From Kribbella steppae (GTDB taxonomy: Bacteria > Actinomycetota > Actinomycetes > Propionibacteriales > Kribbellaceae): a stretch of DNA of 64,000 nucleotides. Both the position numbers and the translations under genes were made by a program. Within the stretch, counting starts at the first letter, position 1. Each line of letters opens with the position of its first letter. The stretch is taken from positions 603,972 through 667,971 of the forward strand of contig NZ_SLWN01000001.1 of assembly GCF_004342025.1 (NCBI RefSeq). Direction: 5' to 3'. Below are positions 1 to 7,947 of this stretch, piece after piece. The notes under the pieces were generated by a model, which made no database searches, had not been told where the DNA came from, and saw only the letters and a program-made list of their open reading frames with translations.

Positions 1-58
1 TGAAGACGGTCAGTCCGAACCGGATTCCCTCCGGCGACAGCTTGCGCCGTACCCCCAT
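1..58 (-). CDS. N-terminus of an unidentified protein (cut by window edge)
   Basis: Reading on the minus strand, an ATG at 58 opens a frame MGVRRKLSPEGIRFGLTVF that runs off the left edge. It begins two bases after the glyS stop, so it looks like the next gene of the glyS transcript. The basic start followed by hydrophobic residues hints at a membrane or exported protein, but only 19 residues are visible and no function can be assigned. Confidence 0.45.
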   Translation of the reverse strand, partial: MGVRRKLSPEGIRFGLTVF

Positions 59-60
59 CG

Positions 61-1446
61 TCAGCAACCGACCAGGTGCTGGGCGAGGTAGCCGGTGACC
101 TCGGTGAGCGCGACCCGCTCCTGCTTCATCGAGTCGCGTTCGCGGATCGTCACCGCCTGGTCGTCGAGGGTGTCGAAGTCGACGGTGATGCAGTACGGCG
201 TCCCGATCTCGTCCTGGCGGCGGTAGCGGCGGCCGATCGCACCGGCGTCGTCGAAGTCGACGTTCCAGTTCTTCCGCAGCTCGCCGGCCAGGTCCTTCGC
301 CTTCGGGGACAGCTCGGCGTTCCGCGACAGCGGCAGCACGGCCGCCTTCACCGGGGCCAGCCGCGGGTCGAACCGCAGCACCGTCCGCTTGTCGACACCG
401 CCCTTCGCGTTCGGCGCCTCGTCCTCGGTGTAGGCGTCGAGCAGGAACGCGAGCACGTTGCGGGTCAGGCCTGCCGCCGGCTCGATCACGTACGGCGTCC
501 AGCGCTCACCCTTCTCCTGGTCGAAGTACGACAGATCGGCCCCGGAGTGCTTGGAGTGGGTGGACAGGTCGAAGTCGGTCCGGTTCGCGATGCCCTCGAG
601 CTCGTCGAACTCCTTGCCGCCGAAGTTGAACCGGTACTCGATGTCGACGGTGCGCTTCGAGTAGTGGCTGAGCTTCTCCTGCGGGTGCTCGTAGTAGCGC
701 ATGTTCTCCGGGCTCAGGCCGAGGTCGAGGTACCAGTCCCAGCGGGTCTTCAGCCAGTACTCGTGCCACTCCTCGTCCGAGCCGGGCGCGACGAAGAACT
801 CCATCTCCATCTGCTCGAACTCCCGGGTCCGGAAGATGAAGTTGCCCGGGGTGATCTCGTTGCGGAAGCTCTTGCCGACCTGGGCGATACCGAACGGCGG
901 CTTCTTCCGCGCCGTGCCCATCACGTTGGCGAAGTTCACGAAGATGCCCTGTGCGGTCTCCGGGCGCAGGTAGTGCAGCCCTTCCTCGGACTCGACCGGG
1001 CCGAGGTAGGTCTTCAGCAGGCCGTTGAACATCCGCGGCTCGGTGAACGTGCCCTTGTTACCGCAGTTCGGGCAGGCGATCTCGGCCAGCTTGACCTCGT
1101 CGGCGTCCTTGTTCTTCCGCCGGGCGAAGTCCTCGCGCAGGTGGTCGTCGCGGAACCGCTTGTGGCAGGACTGGCACTCGGTCAGCGGGTCGACGAACTC
1201 CGACAGGTGACCGGAGGCCTCCCACACTTTGGTCGGCAGGATCACCGACGAGTCCAGCCCGACAATGTCGTCACGGCTGGTCACCATCGCCCGCCACCAC
1301 TGGGTCCGGACGTTGTTCTTCAGCTCGACACCCAGCGGCCCGTAGTCCCAGGCCGACTTGGTTCCACCGTAGATCTCGCCGCACGGGTACACGAAGCCCC
1401 TCCGCTTGCTGAGGCTGACGACGGCATCGACGGTTTCCACGGGCAC
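61..1446 (-). CDS. glyS: Glycyl-tRNA synthetase, alpha2 type
   Basis: Charges tRNA-Gly with glycine in the cytoplasm. The 461-residue protein is the normal length for the single-chain bacterial/eukaryote-like class II enzyme. Visible motifs are [11 protein letters not shown] near residue 33, two zinc-ribbon-like pairs CQSC (91-94) and CPNC (125-128), LRPETAQG near 160 and the class II motif 2 segment [19 protein letters not shown] near 194. The start is GTG with GGAG upstream. In M. tuberculosis glyS also lies close to zur and uppS, and the same grouping is kept here with extra genes between. The 91 bases upstream show no T-box-like leader. Confidence 0.97.
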   Translation of the reverse strand: MPVETVDAVVSLSKRRGFVYPCGEIYGGTKSAWDYGPLGVELKNNVRTQWWRAMVTSRDDIVGLDSSVILPTKVWEASGHLSEFVDPLTECQSCHKRFRDDHLREDFARRKNKDADEVKLAEIACPNCGNKGTFTEPRMFNGLLKTYLGPVESEEGLHYLRPETAQGIFVNFANVMGTARKKPPFGIAQVGKSFRNEITPGNFIFRTREFEQMEMEFFVAPGSDEEWHEYWLKTRWDWYLDLGLSPENMRYYEHPQEKLSHYSKRTVDIEYRFNFGGKEFDELEGIANRTDFDLSTHSKHSGADLSYFDQEKGERWTPYVIEPAAGLTRNVLAFLLDAYTEDEAPNAKGGVDKRTVLRFDPRLAPVKAAVLPLSRNAELSPKAKDLAGELRKNWNVDFDDAGAIGRRYRRQDEIGTPYCITVDFDTLDDQAVTIRERDSMKQERVALTEVTGYLAQHLVGC

Positions 1447-1537
1447 TTTTCGACTCCAGTAACGGCACTTTGCAACTCGGAAGGGTCCAGGCTATCGGTC
1501 CTACCGGCCCCTGGTGGAATCCACGCGGAGATCGGTG

Positions 1538-1828
1538 CTACGGCAGGAAGTCGGGCAGGTCGTCGTACGCGCTCGGCTCGTCGATCGCCAGCGAGAGGAG
1601 CGGCACCGCGGTGAGCTTCACCTCGTACGGCGACAACGCCCGCCGGTAACTGCCGATGTTCTCCCATTCCATGGTCAAAGCGATCAATTCAGGGTCGTCA
1701 ACGTTCCACCCAGCCCGGGTCGCCACGAACCCCTTCTGCTTCCGCAGTACGTCGACCGCAGCCTGCAACCGTACTGCGAACTCCGCTTGCTCGGCCTCCG
1801 GAACCCGAAACCTGATCACCACGAACAC
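1538..1828 (-). CDS. Antibiotic biosynthesis monooxygenase (ABM) fold protein
   Basis: A 96-residue protein starting MFVVIRFRVPEAEQAEF, with an alternating beta-alpha pattern and the segment RKQKGFVATRAGWNVDDP, typical of the dimeric ferredoxin-like ABM family (heme-degrading or quinol monooxygenase relatives). It starts with GTG and ends 91 bases upstream of glyS in the same direction. Members of this family have many substrates, so the reaction is not predictable. No signal peptide or membrane segment is present. Confidence 0.75.
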   Translation of the reverse strand: MFVVIRFRVPEAEQAEFAVRLQAAVDVLRKQKGFVATRAGWNVDDPELIALTMEWENIGSYRRALSPYEVKLTAVPLLSLAIDEPSAYDDLPDFLP

Positions 1829-1880
1829 GCACCCACCCTATGCACCCCCACCCACACCCAGCCCACCCGGTAGCCAGTGG

Positions 1881-1951
1881 GCTCGGACAGGAACCGGTGG
1901 GGCGAGACAGGAAATACCCTGTCCCAACCCACGAGTGGGTGTCTCAGCCCC
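1881..1951. repeat. Dispersed ~70-bp repeat, copy 1
   Basis: Between the ABM gene and the toxin gene lies a segment that matches, in inverted orientation, the segment at about 60961-61031. Both contain the same 20 bases starting GAGACAGGAAATACCC, flanked by further similar blocks (GACAGGAA-CGGTGGG on one side and GGTGTCTCA on the other). This copy can form two short hairpins, GACAGG/CCTGTC around AAATAC and ACCCAC/GTGGGT. It contains no gene. Confidence 0.7.
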
Positions 1952-1992
1952 GCGACTCCAAGCAAAGCGGCGGCGTCCCGGCAGCCAGCGCG

Positions 1993-2676
1993 TCAGGCAC
2001 GGGACTGGGTGTGGCGGGTTGGCCAACCGGTGGGGCCTGGGCGGGCGTTGATCGGTCGTGGGGGTCCAGACGATGTGCGGGGGCCGGCGCGCGGCCTGCC
2101 CGATGCCTCGGCGTACGACCGGGGTCGTCCGGCGCTGAGGGTCAAGGGCCGAGAGGAGACGAGCGGTTGCTGGCCGGTCCAGGCGTGGGCGATCGCGCGT
2201 TTGGTGTCGAGCTCGGCCTGACGGCTCGCCTTGCTGCCACCGGAGTCCGCGGGGCGGTCGCCGAAGCGATCGAGACCGGGCTGGCGGTCGGCCGGGTGGC
2301 GGTTCAGGCGAGCGCAGACGTGGGCGTAGATGTTGTTCGAGCCGTGGCGCGGTTTGATCGCCAGGAGCTCTCGCCGTGGCAGCTCGCCCGGCGCACCGGG
2401 CCCGATCTCCCGGAACACCAGACGGTAATCAGCCTTCTGCTCCGGATCCGACTGCACATACCCGACGACACAGTCCCGCAGATCCCCCTTCCCGGCCTCA
2501 TACCCCAACGCATGATGCCCGTCGGTGCTACCGGAGCTGAGCTGCTCGATCTGTCGCAGAACCTGCTGTCGCAGGAACACCTTGCCGGAATCACGCCGAG
2601 CGTCAGCCGCGAGCCGTTGTAGGTCGTCGACGAACTTGTCGGTGAGTAACAGCTCGTAGCCCGAACGACTGCTCAC
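1993..2676 (-). CDS. RelE/ParE-like toxin with long C-terminal tail
   Basis: The N-terminal ~125 residues look like a RelE-type mRNA interferase: YELLLTDKFVDDLQRLA, then basic beta strands YRLVFREIG and LLAIKPRHGSNNIYAHVCARL. The gene starts GTG and overlaps the stop of the upstream Phd-like gene by four bases (GTGA), the normal antitoxin-toxin order. At 227 residues it is about twice the usual RelE length. The last ~95 residues are rich in Pro, Arg, Ser and Gly and carry no recognised domain; they may be real or a read-through after a lost stop. Toxin assignment is by fold pattern and context. Confidence 0.62.
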   Translation of the reverse strand: MSSRSGYELLLTDKFVDDLQRLAADARRDSGKVFLRQQVLRQIEQLSSGSTDGHHALGYEAGKGDLRDCVVGYVQSDPEQKADYRLVFREIGPGAPGELPRRELLAIKPRHGSNNIYAHVCARLNRHPADRQPGLDRFGDRPADSGGSKASRQAELDTKRAIAHAWTGQQPLVSSRPLTLSAGRPRSYAEASGRPRAGPRTSSGPPRPINARPGPTGWPTRHTQSRA

Positions 2677-3167
2677 GGTTCGTTGCCTTCACGGCGAATC
2701 TCCTCCAGGTCTTGAACAGCCTCCGGCCCCATCAGCGCCGCGATCTCGTCCACGCTCACGGGGCGGCTGCCTGGCAGGGGTTCTGTGGCGTAGGTGCGGA
2801 CGGTGGGGTCGTCGACCACGCCGGCTGGTGGTTCGTCGTCGCCGCGCAACTGCCGGTACTGCGCTGTCGACAGAACGACCGCCTCCGGTTCGCCCGCCTC
2901 GCCCCAGACGACCGGCTCGCCAGACCCGGCGCGCGCGGCCTCCAACACGGCGGCCAACCGCTCCGCCAGCTCGTCTGGCTCGAGCACGTCCGTGCCGACG
3001 GCGAACTTCGCCTCGCCGCCGAGGTCTTCGAACTCGTCGTACGTCAGCAGCACCGCTTCGGGCACGCCTGCGCCGAAGCTGAAGGCACGCGTGCGGCCCG
3101 CGCGGAACCGCGCCAGGACGGCGGGCAGGTCGGCGCGGATGTCGTCTACGGAAGGCAAACCGGTCAT
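2673..3167 (-). CDS. Phd/YefM-like antitoxin with a duplicated core
   Basis: A 164-residue protein upstream of the toxin. Two segments repeat the Phd/YefM pattern of a short beta strand followed by a helix: AFSFGAGVPEAVLLTYDEFEDL (about residues 28-49, split here as AFSFGAGVPEAVLL and TYDEFEDL) and VVWGEAGEPEAVVL with STAQYRQL (about 87-108). It should bind the toxin and the operon promoter. The acidic C-terminus is the likely toxin-binding part. Stop overlaps the toxin start. Confidence 0.62.
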   Translation of the reverse strand: MTGLPSVDDIRADLPAVLARFRAGRTRAFSFGAGVPEAVLLTYDEFEDLGGEAKFAVGTDVLEPDELAERLAAVLEAARAGSGEPVVWGEAGEPEAVVLSTAQYRQLRGDDEPPAGVVDDPTVRTYATEPLPGSRPVSVDEIAALMGPEAVQDLEEIRREGNEP

Positions 3168-3241
3168 GCCCTGAATCTATTGGTTTCCGCGCCACCGGTC
3201 CGAAGTTATCCACAACTCCGCGCGCCTGGAACAATAGGAAG

Positions 3242-3550
3242 ATGAGTTCCCCGAGCAGTCAGCCGGCGAGTCCGCTCCGGCAGCGGATCACCAAGTTCAG
3301 TTACCCGTACGTGGCGAAGCTGCACGGGATGCCCAAACTCACCCTGCCCGGCATCACCCTGGTCCTGGCCCTGGTCGGAGTCCTCGCTCCGGTCCCGTTC
3401 GCCGTACCCGCGCTGATCCTGCTGGCCCTGTTGCTGGCCTGGCTCGGCTTCCTGTCCTGGCCGGTCGTCGGCACCGGCGCCCGCTTCCTCCGGATCTTCT
3501 CGATCCTGATCATCCTGATGTTTGCGGTGTCGCGGATCGCCAACGGCTGA
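3242..3550 (+). CDS. Small integral membrane protein, DUF6703-like
   Basis: A 102-residue protein with a polar N-terminus (about 45 residues) and two or three hydrophobic segments: LTLPGITLVLALVGVL, ALILLALLLAWLGFL and FLRIFSILIILMFAV. It resembles a small actinobacterial membrane family of unknown function. It stands alone, divergent from the toxin-antitoxin operon and convergent with the EboE-like gene. Confidence 0.7.
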   Translation: MSSPSSQPASPLRQRITKFSYPYVAKLHGMPKLTLPGITLVLALVGVLAPVPFAVPALILLALLLAWLGFLSWPVVGTGARFLRIFSILIILMFAVSRIANG

Positions 3551-3566
3551 GCTCGTCGTCCGCGAG

Positions 3567-4721
3567 TCAGCCTGAGACGTGCTCGAGGCCCAGCGCGGTC
3601 AGGCGATCGCGCAGCCAGCCGAGTTCTTTGGCGATCTTCTTCGCCAGCGTCTCGGGTGTCTTGGGTTTCCGCGGCCACGCATACGGCTCGGACTCGAGGT
3701 GATGAGTGAGCGGCTGACCGCAGCCGACCAAGCGGGTCAGGCAGTCCTCCAGTACGGCGGTGGTGCCGCTGAGCGGATCCGGCAGCGAGCAATGCGCCGG
3801 GACGTGGGCGTGCATCCGCCACGCTGCGTGGCCGGACAGCTGGTACGCCAGCTCCACATCGTCGACCCCGGGCCCGCACCACTCCCGGACCTGGCGCAGG
3901 TACTTCGGGTCGCCGAGGTCCGCAAGCCGCCGCCGGGCACCGGTATCGGAGGGATCCACGAGCTGTGGAGCCGCCGACAGTTGCGCCTTCACCACATCCA
4001 CGCCGGCTCGCCACAGTGTCTCGAACGCGTCGTCGGGCTCCTCGAACTGGACGGCGAGGTGACAGGTGTCGAACCCCAGTCCGATCCGCGACGCACCGCC
4101 GTACGGGCTCGCATAGCGGCTCAGCCATCCGGCGGCCTGCGGGATCATCTCCAACACGCAGCCCGGTTCGGGTTCGACCGCGACGCGGATCTTGCGACCG
4201 GTGCGCTGCTCGGTCCGCTCCAGGTGCCAGTCGAGCCGCTCGAACGCCTTCTGCGCGGCCGCATCACGCGCCTTCGACCAGGGCACCCGCCAGGCCAGCG
4301 GGATGGTCGAGATCGATCCGTACGGCGCATCGCGCGGAAGCAACGCGGCGAGTACGTCGACCAGGTCGAGGGTGTAGCGCAGTCGTTCGGGCTCGGTCCA
4401 GTCCGGGCAGTAGAGCTTGGTGCCGATGACCTGGTCCTTGAACGCCGAGTGCGGGATTCCGTTGAGTGTGACGACTTCCAGCTTGTTGCGAGTGAGCGCG
4501 CGGCGCAGCTTCGTGACCGCGGTCGGCGAGTTCGCCAGTCGGTCGGCCAGCGGGCTCGCGAACCACAGGCCGACGCCGAGGAGCGGTACGTCGAGCTCCT
4601 GGCGGACCAACGACGCGCAGCCGTCCAGCCCGGCGATCACTCCGTCGAGGTCCTCGGCCGGGTGCACGGTGGCGCTGTAGCCCAGATGGACGGTCGACCC
4701 GTCCCGATGCCGGAATCTCAT
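3567..4721 (-). CDS. EboE-like metabolite traffic protein (xylose isomerase-like TIM barrel)
   Basis: The 384-residue protein begins with HLGYSATVHPAEDLDGV, matching the LGY(C)TNVHPGE-type opening of EboE. Other supports are LGVGLWFASPLADRL, VVTLNGIPHSAFK, CPDWTEPERLRYT, VEPEPGCVLE and GLGFDTCHLAVQFE, which give the metal-ligand residues (E, D, H) of an AP-endonuclease-2/xylose isomerase-like barrel. EboE belongs to a set with EboA, B, C, D and F thought to move terpenoid precursors across the membrane; none of those partners is next to this gene. A strong GAGGAGG ribosome site precedes the ATG. Confidence 0.72.
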   Translation of the reverse strand: MRFRHRDGSTVHLGYSATVHPAEDLDGVIAGLDGCASLVRQELDVPLLGVGLWFASPLADRLANSPTAVTKLRRALTRNKLEVVTLNGIPHSAFKDQVIGTKLYCPDWTEPERLRYTLDLVDVLAALLPRDAPYGSISTIPLAWRVPWSKARDAAAQKAFERLDWHLERTEQRTGRKIRVAVEPEPGCVLEMIPQAAGWLSRYASPYGGASRIGLGFDTCHLAVQFEEPDDAFETLWRAGVDVVKAQLSAAPQLVDPSDTGARRRLADLGDPKYLRQVREWCGPGVDDVELAYQLSGHAAWRMHAHVPAHCSLPDPLSGTTAVLEDCLTRLVGCGQPLTHHLESEPYAWPRKPKTPETLAKKIAKELGWLRDRLTALGLEHVSG

Positions 4722-4845
4722 CCGACCTCCTCACCCCGTCGGCCACGAAAAGTAGTGGGGGGCGAACTTTCCGTGACCTAATACGAACTGTAGAAGGTCA
4801 GACGACTCGCTGTGAAGGTCTGATTCCCTTTTGTAACAAGGGTTT

Positions 4846-6150
4846 TCAGGCAGGGTCAGCGCCGAGGTGCTCCGGCGCGGTGGTGATCAGGTCGCGGGAA
4901 CGGTCGGCCACGGCCATCGCAGCGAGGGCGGTGGTCAGCGGTACGGCGGCAATGATCCCGAGGCTGCCGACCAGGCCGCGAACCACTTCCATGGCCACCA
5001 GTTCGGTGGAGAGGACGTACTGACCGGGCAGGCCCTGGATGGCGAAGGTGATCAGGATCGGCAGCGCAGCACCGGCGTACGCCAGGACCAGGGTGTTGAC
5101 CACCGAGGCGACGTGCGTGCGGCCGATCCGCAGGCCGGCGCCGATCAGCTCGGTGCGGCTCGCCGACGGGTTCGCGGCGGACAGTTCCCAGACGGCGGCG
5201 GCTTGGGTGACCGTGACGTCGTCGAGTACGCCGAGGGCACCGATGACCATCCCGGCCACCAGCAACCCGGCGAGGTCGAGGTTCGGTGCGAACTGCTTGG
5301 CCGTCGACGCCCCCTCGGACGCGAGCCCGCTCAACTGGCAGAACTTGGTGAAGAACCAGCCCAGCCCCACCGTCAGCCCCAGCGCCGCGATCGTGCCGGA
5401 CAGGGCGATCGAACTCTCGGCATTGATCCCATGCGTGAGGTACACCGCGACCGTCATGATCACGGCGCCACCGACGACCGCGACCAGCAACGGACTGGAG
5501 CCCTTGAGGATCGCCGGCAGGATGAACTGGGTCAGCATCACCGCCGTGACGCCCAGCGCGATCAGCGCCGCGAAACCTCGCCAGCGCGACAGCGCCACCA
5601 CCGCGATCGCGAAGATCAACGCCAGCACGAGCAGCGGCTTGGTCCGGTCGTGGTCGACGTACTGGTACTTCTCGGCGATCGTCTGCGCATCGGTCTGGAC
5701 GCCGAGCATGACGGACTGCCCCACCTTGACGGGGATCGCCACCTGACCCGTCTTCGGCACCTCGACCGGCACCAACTGCCCCTTGTCCGCGCCGGTGGTC
5801 AGCTTGACGGTCGCCTGGTCGCACTGGGCCTTCGCGTCGGTGCACGCCTTGATCGCCGCGACCTCGCCGCGGGCGGTTTCGGTCTGGTACGACGCGACCT
5901 TCAGGCCACCGCCGGGCCACATCACGATCATCGCGACCACGGCCGCCGCGATCAGCGGGATCAGGATCGCGGCGACCACTATCCGGACGCGGCGGGCGAC
6001 GATCGCATCCGAATCCACCACCGAGGTGTCGACCACGTGCTCACCGTGCCCGTGGCCGTGACCATGCCCGTGACCTGCGGGAATGTCGAGACCCCGGCGT
6101 CGGTTGGCCCGGTGGTCGGCTCGTCTGCGTCCAGCGTTGCGGGTGGCCAT
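4846..6150 (-). CDS. YibE/F-like multi-spanning membrane protein with His-rich N-terminus
   Basis: A 434-residue protein with about eight membrane helices in two groups: one near residue 55, then a soluble ~90-residue part, then helices from about 170 to 420. GVLDDVTVTQAAAVWEL is the typical YibE/F signature. The N-terminal tail contains HGHGHGHGHGEH, a likely metal-binding tract. It is transcribed away from znuA with the Zur-type box between them, so it is probably part of the zinc regulon. The transported substrate of YibE/F proteins is not established. Ribosome site GGGAG lies seven bases before the ATG. Confidence 0.82.
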   Translation of the reverse strand: MATRNAGRRRADHRANRRRGLDIPAGHGHGHGHGHGEHVVDTSVVDSDAIVARRVRIVVAAILIPLIAAAVVAMIVMWPGGGLKVASYQTETARGEVAAIKACTDAKAQCDQATVKLTTGADKGQLVPVEVPKTGQVAIPVKVGQSVMLGVQTDAQTIAEKYQYVDHDRTKPLLVLALIFAIAVVALSRWRGFAALIALGVTAVMLTQFILPAILKGSSPLLVAVVGGAVIMTVAVYLTHGINAESSIALSGTIAALGLTVGLGWFFTKFCQLSGLASEGASTAKQFAPNLDLAGLLVAGMVIGALGVLDDVTVTQAAAVWELSAANPSASRTELIGAGLRIGRTHVASVVNTLVLAYAGAALPILITFAIQGLPGQYVLSTELVAMEVVRGLVGSLGIIAAVPLTTALAAMAVADRSRDLITTAPEHLGADPA

Positions 6151-6166
6151 CGGTCAACTCCCTGTT

Positions 6167-6204
6167 TTGACAACCAGTTCCAATTAAATGAAAATGATTG
6201 TCAT
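6167..6204 (+). promoter_or_regulatory. Promoter of znuA with overlapping Zur box
   Basis: A 17-bp imperfect palindrome ATGAAAAT-G-ATTGTCAT occupies 6188-6204 (seven of eight base pairs match), close to known actinobacterial Zur sites. TTGACA at 6167-6172 is a good -35, and 17 bases later GAAAAT (6190-6195) is a possible -10 inside the palindrome, so bound Zur would block the promoter. The box is 38-54 bases upstream of the divergent yibE/F start and could control both. Confidence 0.7.
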
Positions 6205-7192
6205 GAGATCTAGTACTCGTGCTGTTGTCGCCGGCGCCACCGCCCTGGTCGCCGCCTTCACCCTGGCCGGATGCGGCGGCGACAACGCCGCCAGCGGCTC
6301 CGGTGGCGACAAGCTCGACGTCGTCGCATCGTTCTACCCGCTCGAGTTCATCGCCCGGACAGTGGGGGGTGACGCGGTGAACGTGACCACCCTGACCGCA
6401 CCCGGTGTCGAGCCGCACGACCTCGAGCTCACCCCCAAGCAGGTCGGCGGGATCGCCGAAGCGAAGCTGGTCGTCTACGAGAAGGGCCTGCAGCCCGCGG
6501 TCGACGAGGCGATCGAGCAGAACGCCAAGGACGCCGGTTTCGACATCGCTCCGGCGGCCAAGCTGGAGGCGACCGGCGCCGACTTCGAGGAGCACGAGGA
6601 AGGCGAGGCCCACGCGGAGGAGGGCAGCACCACCGCCAAGCCCGCCGCGTTTACCGAGGCCGGCAACGAGGCTCTCGACCCCCACTTCTGGCTGGACCCG
6701 GTCCGGTACGCAGACGTGGTCCAGGCGGTGACCGACAAACTGGTCGAGACCGACAGCGCCAACGCCGACGGCTACAAGGCCCGGGCCAAGACCCTGCTCG
6801 CCGAGGTCGGCACGCTCGACTCCGAGTACAAGACCGGTCTGGCGACCTGCAAACTCAAGACGTTCGTGACGAGTCACCAGGCCTTCGCGTACCTCGCGAA
6901 GCGGTACGGTCTGACGATGGTCGGCATCGCCGGGTTCACCCCGGACGCCGAGCCGACCCCCGCCCGGATCAAGGAGGTCCAGGACATCGTCAAGAAGCAG
7001 GGAGTGACCACGATCTTCTACGAGGAGCTGGTCAGCCCGAAGGTGGCCGAGACGATCGCCCGGGACGTCGGCGTCAAGACCGCCGTACTGAGTCCGATCG
7101 AGGGCCTGTCGGACGCCAACTCCCAGGAGACCTACCTGACGCTGATGCGGGAGAATCTGCAGGAGCTCCGGAAGGCGAACAGCTGCGCGTGA
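6203..7192 (+). CDS. znuA: Zinc-binding lipoprotein of zinc ABC importer
   Basis: A 329-residue lipoprotein that captures Zn2+ outside the membrane and passes it to ZnuB. A signal peptide ends in the lipobox LAGC (Cys24). Family ligand sites are visible: GVEPHDLELTPKQ, HFWLDPVRYADVV, FVTSHQAFAYL and TIFYEELVSP. The flexible metal loop is acidic and short in His: EEHEEGEAHAEEG. In-frame ATGs at 6188, 6194 and 6203 lie within or at the Zur box; 6203 is chosen because the inferred transcription start falls there (leaderless) and it gives a compact signal peptide. First gene of a coupled znuA-znuC-znuB operon. Confidence 0.93.
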   Translation: MRSSTRAVVAGATALVAAFTLAGCGGDNAASGSGGDKLDVVASFYPLEFIARTVGGDAVNVTTLTAPGVEPHDLELTPKQVGGIAEAKLVVYEKGLQPAVDEAIEQNAKDAGFDIAPAAKLEATGADFEEHEEGEAHAEEGSTTAKPAAFTEAGNEALDPHFWLDPVRYADVVQAVTDKLVETDSANADGYKARAKTLLAEVGTLDSEYKTGLATCKLKTFVTSHQAFAYLAKRYGLTMVGIAGFTPDAEPTPARIKEVQDIVKKQGVTTIFYEELVSPKVAETIARDVGVKTAVLSPIEGLSDANSQETYLTLMRENLQELRKANSCA

Positions 7193-7947
7193 CACCACAA
7201 GACACTGGTGGAAAGGCCGTCCAGGTCGCCGATCTCTCGGTCGACCTGGGCGGTCGTCTCGTGCTGCGCGGCGTCGATCTCCAGATCCGCCAGGGCGAGG
7301 TGGTCGCCATCCTCGGCACCAACGGCTCCGGCAAATCCACGCTGATCCGGACGGTGGTCGGCCTGCTCCCCGCAGCTCGCGGCGAGGTCCGGCTTTTCGG
7401 TACGCCGGTGCCACGCTTTCGGCAGTGGCGACGCGTCGGGTACGTCCCGCAACGCATTACCGCGGCCGGCGGCGTACCGGCGACTGTGGCTGAAGTGGTG
7501 TCGTCCGGGCTGCTGTCCAGGCGGCGGATGTTCACCCCGCTGCGGGCCGCGCAGAAGCAGGCGATCGACGAGGCGCTGCAGGTCGTGGACATGGCCGACC
7601 GGCGCAAGGACGCGGTCGCCGAACTGTCCGGCGGGCAGCAGCAGCGGGTGCTGATCGCGCGGGCGCTGGTGTCCGATCCGGAGCTGCTGATCCTCGACGA
7701 GCCGACGGCCGGGGTCGACCTGGCCAGCCAGCAGATCTTCGCCGACGCGATCCGCGAGCGGGTCGCCCGCGGCACCACCGTGGTGATGGTCAGCCACGAC
7801 CTCGGCCCGATGGACGCCCTCATCGACCGTTCCGTCGTACTGCGTCGCGGCCGGATCGTGTACGACGGCCCGCCGCACGCGTCCCAGACACACGCGCACG
7901 TCCACCACTCCCACGGTGGCGACGAACCTGGATGGCTGTCGTCATGA
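7189..7947 (+). CDS. znuC: Zinc ABC importer ATP-binding subunit
   Basis: Hydrolyses ATP to drive zinc import through ZnuB. The 252-residue protein has Walker A GTNGSGKST (43-51), Q-loop VGYVPQR, signature LSGGQQQR, Walker B LLILDEPTAGVD and switch His in VMVSHDLG. Its GTG start overlaps the znuA stop (GTGA). The C-terminus ends in HASQTHAHVHHSHGG, an unusual His tail for a cytoplasmic ATPase, which suggests zinc buffering or sensing on the inner face (inference). Confidence 0.94.
   Translation: MTPQDTGGKAVQVADLSVDLGGRLVLRGVDLQIRQGEVVAILGTNGSGKSTLIRTVVGLLPAARGEVRLFGTPVPRFRQWRRVGYVPQRITAAGGVPATVAEVVSSGLLSRRRMFTPLRAAQKQAIDEALQVVDMADRRKDAVAELSGGQQQRVLIARALVSDPELLILDEPTAGVDLASQQIFADAIRERVARGTTVVMVSHDLGPMDALIDRSVVLRRGRIVYDGPPHASQTHAHVHHSHGGDEPGWLSS

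Noticed and set aside
1447..1537. Possible T-box riboswitch before glyS
   Set aside because: The gap is 91 bases with no T-box core sequence or stem I pattern.
1840..2622. Long plus-strand open frame over the toxin gene
   Set aside because: It is the antisense of the RelE-like gene, has no family resemblance and no ribosome site. High GC makes long shadow frames common.
4800..4845. Possible terminator after the YibE/F gene
   Set aside because: CCCTT/AAGGG gives only a short interrupted stem and there is no proper T-run.
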